64,000 bases of DNA from Kitasatospora xanthocidica (GTDB taxonomy: Bacteria; Actinomycetota; Actinomycetes; Streptomycetales; Streptomycetaceae). Positions 1 through 23,900 of the stretch are shown one piece after another. Positions within the stretch are counted from its first letter, which is position 1, and each line of letters starts with the position of its first letter. A model generated the notes under the pieces. It did no database searches, had not been told where the DNA came from, and saw nothing but the letters and a program-made list of their open reading frames with translations. Made by a program: the position numbers and the translations under genes. The stretch is taken from contig NZ_BNBY01000029.1 in NCBI RefSeq assembly GCF_014656195.1, forward strand, positions 1-64,000, written 5' to 3'.

Positions 1-185
1 GATTCGAGGAGTCGGTAGAGGGCGGTTTCGAAGGCGAAGAGGGCGAGTTGGGCGGTGCCGGTTTGGTTGAGGGCGTCCGGGTCCTCGCCCCACATCACCT
101 CCCGGACGGGGACGTCGAAGCGCTCCAGCACGTCGTCCAGGGCCGAGGCGAAGACGGGGAACGCCTCGTACAACTCCCGGCCCAT
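1..185. repeat. Fragment of the long AT-coding repeat, cut by the left edge
   Basis: The first ~185 bases match 8907-9091 almost base for base and closely match 18995-19190 and 23760-23945. All encode the N-terminal part of an acyltransferase domain. Confidence 0.85.
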
Positions 186-1895
186 GTTAAGCCGTTGGGC
201 CCCCTGGCCGGTGAACAGGAACGCGAGCCGGGCACCCGGGCGGGCTCGGCGGATCTCGGCCGATCCGGCCGTACCCTCGGCCAGTGCGCGGAGCCCGTCG
301 AGGAGTTCGTCGCGTCCGCTGCCGATGACGACGGCCCGCTGGTCCAGCTGGGCCCGGGTGGTGGTGAGGGAGTGGGCGACGTCGCGCGGGTCGGCGTCCG
401 TCGTCTCCACGTGCGCGAGCAGGCGGGCCGCCTGGGCCCGGACGGCCTCCGGGGTGCGGCCGGACAGCGGCCAGGCCAGCGGCACCGCGGGGTGGTGGTC
501 CGTGCGGGGTGTCTCCGGCTCCGCCTCGGCCTCCGGTGCCTGTTCGATGATGACGTGGGCGTTGGTGCCGCTGACGCCGAAGGAGGAGACGGCGGCCCGG
601 CGCGGACGCCCGGTCGCGGGCCATTCCCTGGCCTCGGTGAGGAGCCGGACCTTGCCGGCCTCCCAGTCGACGTGCGTGGACGGCTGGTCGACGTGCAGGG
701 TCTTCGGCAGCACGCCGTGGCGCATGGCCTCGACCATCTTGATGATGCCGCCGACGCCGGCCGCCGCCTGGGTGTGGCTGATGTTGGACTTCAACGAGCC
801 CAGCCAGAGCGGCTCTTCGCGGTTCTGGCCGTAGGTGGCCAGTAGCGCCTGGGCCTCGATCGGGTCGCCCAGCGTGGTGCCCGTCCCGTGCGCCTCGACG
901 GCGTCGACGTCCGCCGCGGTGAGCTGGGCGCTGGCCAGCGCGGCGCGGATGACCCGGCGCTGTGCGGGCCCGTTGGGGGCGGTGATGCCGTTGCTGGCGC
1001 CGTCCTGGTTGACGGCGGAGCCGCGGACGACGGCCAGGATCCGGCGGCCGTTGCGCACCGCGTCGGTCAGCCGTTCCACCAGCAGGACGCCGACGCCCTC
1101 CGCCCAGCCGGTGCCGTCCGCCGCGTCGGCGAAGGCCTTGCACCGCCCGTCCGCCGACAGCCCGCGCTGGGCGGCGAACTCGACGAAGGTGTGTGCGGTG
1201 GCCATGACGGTCACCCCGCCGGCCAGGGCGAGGGAGCACTCGCCGCTGCGCAGCGACTGGGCGGCCATGTGCAGCGCTACCAGCGAGGAGGAGCAGGCGG
1301 TGTCGACGGACACGGCCGGGCCCTCCAGGCCGAGGGTGTAGGCGACCCGGCCCGAGACGAAGCAGCCGTTGCTGGTGCTGTCGCCGTCGGTGCCGATCCC
1401 GTAGTCGTGGTAGTTGACGCCGGAGAAGACGCCGGTCGCGCTGCCCTTGAGTGCCGTCGGGTCGACGCCGGCGCGCTCCAGCGCCTCCCAGGAGGCCTCC
1501 AGGAACACCCGCTGCTGCGGGTCCATGATCAGGGCCTCGTTGGGGCTGACGCCGAAGAGGTCCGCGTCGAAGCGGCCCGCTTCGTGGAGGAAGCCGCCGA
1601 CCTTGGTGTACGTGCGGCCGGGCGTACCGGGCTCCGGGTCGTAGAGGTTGGCGAGGTCCCAGCCGCGGTCGGTGGGGAAGTCCGAGACCGCGTCGACGCC
1701 GTCGACGACCAGCTGCCACAGGTCCTCGGAGGAGGAGACGCCGCCGGGGAAGCGGCAGGCCATGCCGATGATCGCGATCGGTTCGGTCGCTGCCGCGGTC
1801 AGCTTGGCGTTCTGCTGGCGCAGCCGCTCGTTCTGCACGAGGGAGCTGCGCAGCGCTTCGACGATCTTGTCGACCGACTGGTCCACGGTCACCAT
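1..1895 (-). CDS. Type I modular polyketide synthase, N-terminal part (KS and start of AT), cut by window edge
   Basis: An open frame of 631 complete codons runs off the left edge. It starts at an ATG preceded by an AGAGG-like ribosome site. The first ~35 residues form a coiled-coil N-terminal docking segment (VDKIVEALRSSLVQNERLR), so the protein should accept a chain from another PKS protein. A ketosynthase follows with the cysteine motif VDTACSSS, the first histidine in EAHGTGTTLGDP and the second in KSNISH, where most KS domains have KSNIGH. An acyltransferase begins near residue 558 (FTGQGAQRLNMG; the sister modules have RLGMG), but its specificity motifs lie outside the window. The KS has its active cysteine, so this is an extension module and not a decarboxylating loading module. 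It lies 58 nt downstream of the hydrolase gene and is probably co-transcribed with it. Confidence 0.93.
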   Translation of the reverse strand, partial: MVTVDQSVDKIVEALRSSLVQNERLRQQNAKLTAAATEPIAIIGMACRFPGGVSSSEDLWQLVVDGVDAVSDFPTDRGWDLANLYDPEPGTPGRTYTKVGGFLHEAGRFDADLFGVSPNEALIMDPQQRVFLEASWEALERAGVDPTALKGSATGVFSGVNYHDYGIGTDGDSTSNGCFVSGRVAYTLGLEGPAVSVDTACSSSLVALHMAAQSLRSGECSLALAGGVTVMATAHTFVEFAAQRGLSADGRCKAFADAADGTGWAEGVGVLLVERLTDAVRNGRRILAVVRGSAVNQDGASNGITAPNGPAQRRVIRAALASAQLTAADVDAVEAHGTGTTLGDPIEAQALLATYGQNREEPLWLGSLKSNISHTQAAAGVGGIIKMVEAMRHGVLPKTLHVDQPSTHVDWEAGKVRLLTEAREWPATGRPRRAAVSSFGVSGTNAHVIIEQAPEAEAEPETPRTDHHPAVPLAWPLSGRTPEAVRAQAARLLAHVETTDADPRDVAHSLTTTRAQLDQRAVVIGSGRDELLDGLRALAEGTAGSAEIRRARPGARLAFLFTGQGAQRLNMGRELYEAFPVFASALDDVLERFDVPVREVMWGEDPDALNQTGTAQLALFAFETALYRLLE

Positions 1896-1953
1896 CAACC
1901 TCTGTTCACTGGGGTGTCTACGGGCGGGCGCGATCTCGCGGGTGGGCGGCCGG

Positions 1954-2862
1954 TCAGCCGAGGCCGTGCAGGTACTCCGTCAGCACGGTGGCGAAGGCTT
2001 CCTTCTCCTCCAGGTGCGGGCCGTGGCTGGAGTCCTCGAAGATGTGCCACCGGACGTCGGGGATGAGGTCCTGGTACGGCTGGACGGTGACCGGGGTCGC
2101 CTCGTCGTGGCGGCCGGAGATCACCAGCGTGGGGACCGCGATGTCGGGCAGGACGGGCTCCACCGACCAGTCCTTGAGCGATCCGACGACGTGGAACTCG
2201 CTCGGGCCGTTCATCGCGTAGTAGACGGTGGGGTTGTTGAAGACCTCCATCGTCGTGGCCATGAACTCGCGCGGCCACGGGTCGGCCCGGCAGACGTGCT
2301 TGCGGTAGAAGACGGTCATCGCCTCGAAGTACTCGGGGGAGTCCGTGGTGCCGGCGGCCTCGTGGCGGCGCAGTGTCTCGTCGACACCGGGCGGGAGCTG
2401 CTCCCGCAGCACCTTCATCTCCTGGCGCCACAGCACGTACGAGGCCGGCGAGTTGGCGATGACCAGCCCGCGCAGGCCGGCCGGCCTGGCGGCGGCGTGC
2501 GCGGCGCTCAGCATTCCGCCCCAGGAGTGGCCGAACAGGACGTAGTTGTCCTGGATCCCCAACTCGCGCAGCAGGTTGTCGAGTTCGTCGAGGAAGAGCT
2601 GGACGGTCCAGAAATCCGCACCGCGGTCGGGCAGATGGGTGGAGCCGCCGTTGCCGAGCTGGTCGTAGAGCACCACCGGGAAGCCCTGCTCGGCGAGTTC
2701 GGCGAGGGAGGTCAGGTAGTCGTGGGTGCTGCCCGGACCGCCGTGGACGACGACGAGGGTGGGGCGGTCCGGTCCGGGCCGGCCGTCCATCCGGTACCAG
2801 GTCCGGTAATTCCCGAACGGGACGCTCCCCTTGACGACCGGAATTCCCGGCACGGCCACCAC
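1954..2862 (-). CDS. Proline iminopeptidase-like alpha/beta hydrolase
   Basis: This 302-residue protein has the hallmarks of peptidase family S33: an oxyanion-hole HGGPG motif at residues 40-44, the nucleophile elbow GHSWGG (Ser113), an acid in SGRHDEATP near residue 249 and the histidine in DSSHGPH near residue 275. There is no signal peptide, so it is cytoplasmic. The start is a GTG; a second GTG two residues later is possible, and the only purine-rich stretch upstream is GAGCTGGGG. It lies just upstream of a PKS gene on the same strand, which suggests a role in the polyketide pathway such as hydrolysis, editing or release. The family also contains true aminopeptidases, and the sequence does not reveal the substrate. 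Confidence 0.85.
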   Translation of the reverse strand: MVAVPGIPVVKGSVPFGNYRTWYRMDGRPGPDRPTLVVVHGGPGSTHDYLTSLAELAEQGFPVVLYDQLGNGGSTHLPDRGADFWTVQLFLDELDNLLRELGIQDNYVLFGHSWGGMLSAAHAAARPAGLRGLVIANSPASYVLWRQEMKVLREQLPPGVDETLRRHEAAGTTDSPEYFEAMTVFYRKHVCRADPWPREFMATTMEVFNNPTVYYAMNGPSEFHVVGSLKDWSVEPVLPDIAVPTLVISGRHDEATPVTVQPYQDLIPDVRWHIFEDSSHGPHLEEKEAFATVLTEYLHGLG

Positions 2863-2880
2863 CCCAGCTCATGTCGACAA

Positions 2881-2900
2881 TGACGCTGAGCGTGACGCTA
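2881..2900 (-). promoter_or_regulatory. Possible promoter and direct repeat upstream of the hydrolase-PKS transcript
   Basis: In the 278-nt gap between divergent genes, the minus strand has a TAGCGT hexamer that could be a -10 box about 30 nt before the hydrolase start. It overlaps two copies of AGCGTCA whose starts are 12 bp apart. No convincing -35 is visible. The rest of the gap holds no ORF with coding character. Confidence 0.3.
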
Positions 2901-3140
2901 GCCCGGAAACCAGGCGCTGGAACCCCCTGAATAGGGCCGCGCGGACCCCTACCGCCGCTGCTCCGGGGGGCGCCGCTAGGGGTTGTCGGGCCCTGTGCTG
3001 GGGTTTACAGCCCCCCACCCGGCGCCGAGACTGATGCCGCGAAGAAGGGAAGGCCGGTCGCCGCGAAGCGACTTGGGGATCCCACGCTCCTTCGGAGTTC
3101 TTGCCTCCGGAGTTCCACCCTTCAGCGGGAAAGGCACCCG

Positions 3141-3803
3141 ATGACCACCATCACCACCCAGCGCGTGCGCGAACTCCTCGACCGGCTCTACGCCGATGAG
3201 CAGGTGAAGGACCCGCCGGCGATCGAGACCCACATCTCGCACAACCGCCCCCTGGAGGACTACTCGCACCAGGAGCTGAACGAGCTCTTCTCCGAGGCGT
3301 ACCTGCCGGTCGACCGCCAGGTCGGCGACTTCCTGTACGTGCTGACCCGCGGCATCAAGGCCAAGCGCGTCGTCGAGTTCGGCACCTCCTTCGGCATCTC
3401 GACGATCTTCCTCGCCTCGGCCGTACAGGACAACGGCGGCGGCGTGGTGATCGGCACCGAGGCCGTCCCGGCGAAGGCCGCGGTCGCCCGCAAGAACCTG
3501 GAGGAGGCCGGCCTGGACGGGCTCCTCGACCTGCGCGAGGGCGACGCCCGCGAGACCCTGGCCGATGTCGAGGGCCCGATCGACCTGCTGCTGCTGGACG
3601 CCTGGAAGGACCTCAACCTTCCGATCCTGAAGCTGGTCGAGTCCAAGCTCGCCCCCGGCGCGCTGGTCATCGTCGACGACACCGACCACTCGCCGCAGAT
3701 CCACGTGCCGTACCTCGAGTACGTGCGTACCAGCGGCAAGTACCACACCGCGACCGTGCCGATCGGCGACGGCATGGAGATCTCCACCTGGCTGGGCGAG
3801 TGA
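3141..3803 (+). CDS. SAM-dependent O-methyltransferase, caffeoyl-CoA/catechol OMT type
   Basis: This 220-residue class I methyltransferase has a SAM-binding motif VVEFGTSFG at residues 77-85, an acidic loop in VIGTEAVP, an LLLLDAWKD strand near 145 and VIVDDTDHS near 173. The DD and nearby acidic residues resemble the metal-binding part of the family-3 (caffeoyl-CoA-like) O-methyltransferases. The ATG follows GGGAAAGG at good spacing. It overlaps the next gene by 4 nt (GTGA), so the two are translationally coupled. It sits between PKS genes on the opposite strand and could methylate a polyketide hydroxyl as tailoring. That role comes from context; the acceptor is unknown. Confidence 0.85.
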   Translation: MTTITTQRVRELLDRLYADEQVKDPPAIETHISHNRPLEDYSHQELNELFSEAYLPVDRQVGDFLYVLTRGIKAKRVVEFGTSFGISTIFLASAVQDNGGGVVIGTEAVPAKAAVARKNLEEAGLDGLLDLREGDARETLADVEGPIDLLLLDAWKDLNLPILKLVESKLAPGALVIVDDTDHSPQIHVPYLEYVRTSGKYHTATVPIGDGMEISTWLGE

Positions 3804-4696
3804 GCACGGACCACGCGGCTCCCGCCGCCGTGGACCTCCTCGACCAGGACGACGTCTTCTTCACCCACCTCCACCTGACCGGCTCCCGATGGGACGAGCC
3901 GGTGCGGGACTCCTTCGAGAGCCGGGTCGCGGCGCTGGCCGAGCACGGCTGCACCGCGACCGGCATGGGCCAGGAGGAACTGGCCCAGCTGCTGGAGACC
4001 CGTGGGGCGGCCGAGCTGCGGGCGGTCCTGGACGGCCACGGCGTCCGGATCGGCGAGCTGGAGATCCTGTTCGGCTGGGACGCTCCGGCGGAGCTGAAGG
4101 AGAAGGCCGACGCCATGGAGCACGGCCTGCTCGCGCTGGCCGAGCAGGCCGGCGCCCGGCGCTTCAAGGCCAGTTGCTACTACCCGACCGGCGTCGAACT
4201 GCCGCCGGTCGAGTACCTGGCCGAGCGGTTCGCCGCGCTGTGCGACCGGGCGGCCGATCGCGGACTCCAGGTCGCCCTGGAGTCCATCGCGATCAACCCC
4301 GGTTTCACCTACGCGGTGGCGGCCGACGTGGTCACCCTGGCGGACCGCCCCAACGGCGGTCTGCTGATCGACGCCTGGCACCTCTTCCGTGACCCCACGG
4401 GCCCGGAGGCGCTGGCGAAGATCGCCGGCCGGCACGTCATCGGCGTCGAACTGTCGGACGCTCCTGCCGAGTTGACCGTTTCGTTGAACGACGAGTGCGT
4501 CAACGGCCGGCTGCTGCCGGGCGCCGGCGGCTTCGACCTCGTCGGTCTGCTGCGCACCCTGGACGCCAAGGGGACGAAGGTGCAGCTGGCGGTGGAGGTC
4601 CTCTCCGCCGAGATGCGGGAGCTCTCGCCGAGCGAGAACGTGGCCCGCAGCCTGACGGCGGTGCGCTCGCTGCTTAAGGCGGCGCGCTCCGCCTAG
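3800..4696 (+). CDS. Sugar phosphate isomerase/epimerase-like TIM-barrel protein
   Basis: This 298-residue protein fits the xylose isomerase-like TIM-barrel superfamily (AP endonuclease 2 / sugar phosphate isomerase-epimerase). Candidate metal ligands are the glutamate in ALESIAINP near residue 159, the aspartate and histidine in LIDAWHLFRD near 190-194, and the glutamate in AVEVLS near 264. The GTG start overlaps the methyltransferase stop as GTGA. The two genes form a small plus-strand unit ending in strong hairpins. Family members isomerise or epimerise sugars and keto acids or act as hydrolases. No specific reaction can be assigned, and tailoring of the polyketide or supply of a precursor is only inferred from location. 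Confidence 0.75.
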   Translation: MSTDHAAPAAVDLLDQDDVFFTHLHLTGSRWDEPVRDSFESRVAALAEHGCTATGMGQEELAQLLETRGAAELRAVLDGHGVRIGELEILFGWDAPAELKEKADAMEHGLLALAEQAGARRFKASCYYPTGVELPPVEYLAERFAALCDRAADRGLQVALESIAINPGFTYAVAADVVTLADRPNGGLLIDAWHLFRDPTGPEALAKIAGRHVIGVELSDAPAELTVSLNDECVNGRLLPGAGGFDLVGLLRTLDAKGTKVQLAVEVLSAEMRELSPSENVARSLTAVRSLLKAARSA

Positions 4697-4718
4697 CCGG
4701 CGGTCGGCGGAAGGAACT

Positions 4719-4755
4719 GAGGAGGGCGGTCCCGGGACGGGGGGCCGCCCTCCTC
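4719..4755 (+). terminator. Hairpin terminator after the methyltransferase/TIM-barrel unit
   Basis: A perfect 11-bp stem (GAGGAGGGCGG paired with CCGCCCTCCTC) with a 15-nt loop begins 22 nt after the stop codon. There is no long U tract, as is common for terminators in high-GC actinomycetes. Confidence 0.65.
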
Positions 4756-4772
4756 CTCGTGTTGCCGTTGTG

Positions 4773-4812
4773 CTGCTGCCCTGCTGCCCTGCTGCCCTGC
4801 TGCCCTGCTGCC
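4773..4812. repeat. Five tandem copies of the 8-bp unit CTGCTGCC
   Basis: Five perfect head-to-tail copies of CTGCTGCC lie between two hairpins in the gap between convergent genes. Further imperfect GTGCGGCCCAGCTG copies follow. This is probably a slippage-prone microsatellite with no protein product. Confidence 0.85.
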
Positions 4813-4854
4813 GTGCGGCCCAGCTGCCGTGCTGACGTGCGGCCCAGCTGGGAA

Positions 4855-4900
4855 CGGCGAGAGGGGGCGGTGCCCGACCGGGCACCGCCCCCTCTCGCCG
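4855..4900. terminator. 46-bp near-perfect palindrome, bidirectional terminator between convergent genes
   Basis: A perfect 22-bp stem with only AC at the centre (CGGCGAGAGGGGGCGGTGCC arm start) ends 15 nt beyond the stop codon of the giant PKS gene. It lies between genes that converge on it, so it most likely stops transcription from both sides. Confidence 0.75.
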
Positions 4901-4915
4901 CTTGGCGGACCGGCC

Positions 4916-20905
<15,990 letters not shown>

Positions 20906-20932
20906 CTGGTCCTCACACCCTCCGGGACCCGC

Positions 20933-23900
20933 TCAGCTCAGGCCGAGTTCCCTGTCAATGAAGTCGAATACGTCGTCCGCGCTGGCGTCGTGCAGCCGGT
21001 CACCGAGGTCGGTGTCCTCGTCCGCGCCGTCGCGTGTGGTGAGCCGGGCGACGAGGGCCCGCAGCCGGCCGGTGATCTGGGCGGTGTCGACCGTGTCGGG
21101 GTCGAGCACCGCCACGGCCTCCTCCAGGCGGCTCAGTTCGGTGAGGACCGGTGACTCCGCGGCCTCGTCCGGGCAGAGTTCCGCGCGCAGGTAGTCCGCG
21201 AGCGCGGCGGGTGTCGCATGGTCGAAGATCAGGGTGCTGGGCAGTGTCCGGCCGGTCACCGCGTTCAGCCGGGTCCGGATGCCGACCGCCGCGACCGAGT
21301 CGAAGCCGAGGTCGGTGAACCGCTTGCGCGGCTCCACGGCCTGCCCCGCGTCGTACCCGAGCTGGACGGCGACCTCGGCGCGCACCAGGTCGAGCAGCAG
21401 CTTGCGCTGCTCGGCCTCCGACGACCCGGCCAGCCGGTCCAGCAGTTCGGGCCGGGCGCCGGGCTCGGCACCGGCCGGTGCCGCCTCCGCCGCCAGCACG
21501 TCCCGCACCTCGGGCACCCCGTCGAGCAGCGGGCGCGGGCGGGTGAGCGTGTACGTGGGGGCGAAGCGCGCCCAGTCGAAGTCGGCCACCACGAGGTGCC
21601 CGAGCCCCAGCTCCAGCGCCTGGCCCAGCGCGCCGAGGGCCGCGGCGGGCGCCATCGCGGGCGCGCCGATCCGGTGCAGGATCGCCTTGACCTCGGCGTC
21701 GACCATCCCGGCGTCCAGCGGACCCCAGGCGATCGAGGTCGCGGCCAGGCCGCGCGCCAGACGCCGGTGGGCGAGCGCGTCCAGGAAGGCGTTGGCGCTG
21801 CCGTACGCGGACTGGCCGGCGCTGCCCCACACCGCGGAACCGGAGGAGAACAGCACGAAGGCGTCCAACTCCTTCTCGCCCAGCAGCTCGTCGAGCAGCA
21901 GGGCGCCGCCGACCTTGGCCCGCCGGGTCTCGGCGAACTCCGCGAGCGAGAGGTCGGCGAGCGGCGCGTCGCGCTGCGGAACACCGGCGGCGTGCACCAC
22001 GGCGCGCAGGTCCGGCAGGCCGTCGAGCAGGGCGGACAGCGCCGCCCGGTCCGTCACGTCGCAGGCCTCCACGGTCACCCGGGTGCCGAGCTCGAAGAGT
22101 TCGTCGGCCAACTCGGCGACGCCCTCGGTGGCCAGGCCGCGCCGGCCGGTGAGCACCAGGTGCTCGGCCCCGCAGGACGCCAGCCACCGCGCCACGTGGG
22201 CGCCGAATCCGCCGGTTCCGCCGGTGACCAGGGTCGTGCCGGTGGGCCGCCAGGGGTGGCCGGTCGACGCGGCCGGCCGGGCCCGGACCAGACGACGCGC
22301 GTGCAGGCCGTCCGCACGGACGGCCACCTCGTCCTCGGTACCCGCCAACGCCGCGCCCAGCCGGCGGTAGTCCGCAGGCCCGGGAGAAGCGGGCAGGTCG
22401 ATCACGCCGCGCCACACCCCGGGGTGGTCGAGCGCCGCACCGGCCGCCAGGCCCCAGACGGACGCGCCCAGCGGATCCGCCACCTCCTCGGCGGCGGCGA
22501 CCGCGACGGCGCCGGAGGTCACCGACCAGACCGGTACGGTGAGCCCGGCCTCCACCGCGACCTGGATCAGCAGCACGGTGGCCGCCTCACCCCACGCCAG
22601 CTCAGGATGATCGGGATGCGGCCGGTGGTCGACCGGGAGCAGCGACACGACCCCGGTGATCCCGGGCGTCCGCAGCGCCTGCGCCAGCTCCACGGCCGAC
22701 GCGTCGGACACCTCGACGGGTACGACCTCCACGCCGTCGGCCCGCAGGCCCTCGACGACCGGTTCGACCGGATGTCCGGCGGGCGCGAGCACCAGCCACC
22801 GGCCGGCCGGCGCGGTGCCGTCGGACTCGGCCAGCCGGTGCCACCTCACCTGGTAGCGCCAGGAGTCGACGGTCCGCCGGCGGTGCTCGGCGGCCCGCCA
22901 GTCGCGCATCGCGGGGATCACCTCGGCCAGCGCCTCCGGGGTGACGCGCCAGCGGTCCGCGAGCGCCGACACGTCCTCCTGCTCCACGGCCTGCCACAGC
23001 TCCGCGTCGGCCGAACTCCCGGCCGGAACGGGCGGGACGGCCCAGTACGTCCGGTGCTGGAAGGCGTAGGTGGGGAGGGGGATGGTGTGGGCGGTGGGGT
23101 TGAGGGGGGTGAGGTGGAGGGTGGCGAGGGCGGTGACCAGCTGGTGGACCTCGGGGTGGTTGCGTCGGGTGGTGGGGGTGGTGTTGTCGGTGAGGGGGGT
23201 GAGGGCGGCGTCGGGGCCGATTTCGAGGTGGGTGGTGACGCCTTGTTCGGCGAGGTGGGTGATGGTGTGGTGGTAGCGGACGGTGCCGCGGAGGTGGTTG
23301 ACCCAGTAGTTGGCGTTGGCATCCGTGAGCGGTGTCCCGGTGAGGTTGGAGATGACCGGGATGGTCGGGGCGTTGTGGGTGATGCTCTTGGCGGCCGTCC
23401 TGAAGTCTTCGAGGATCGGGTCCATGAGGGGGGAGTGGAAGGCGTGGGAGACGTTCAGTCGGGTGTGCTTGCGGTCGGCGAAGTGGGCGAGCACGGCCTC
23501 GACGGCTGCCTCATCGCCCGAAATGACCACGCTGTCAGCCGAGTTGACGGCTGCGATCGTCACGTCCTCGCCGAGCAGCGGGATGACTTCGTCTTCGGTG
23601 GCGCGCAGGGCGGCCATGGCTCCGCCGGTGGGGAGGGATTGCATGAGGCGGGCGCGGGCGGAGACGAGGGTGCAGGCGTCGTCGAGGGTGAGGATGCCGG
23701 AGGCGTGGGCGGCGGTGATCTCGCCGAGGGAGTGCCCGGCGAGGTAGTCCGGGCGTACGCCGAGTGATTCGAGGAGCCGGTAGAGGGCGGTTTCGAAGGC
23801 GAAGAGGGCGAGTTGGGCGGTGCCGGTCTGGTTGAGGGCGTCCGGGTCCTCGCCCCACATCACCTCCCGGACGGGGGCGTCGAAGCGTGCGAGGACGTCG

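Noticed and set aside
187..1719. 510-residue minus-strand frame rich in Arg, Gly and Pro
   Set aside because: It lies in another frame over the PKS gene that starts at 1895, has no recognisable domain and shows the composition of an out-of-frame reading of high-GC DNA.
4773..4812. CTGCTGCC array as a CRISPR
   Set aside because: The repeats are 8 bp and directly adjacent, with no spacers and no cas genes.
3260..4885. 541-residue minus-strand frame opposite the methyltransferase pair
   Set aside because: Low-complexity Arg/Gly/Gln composition, while the plus strand encodes two recognisable families with ribosome site and coupled starts.
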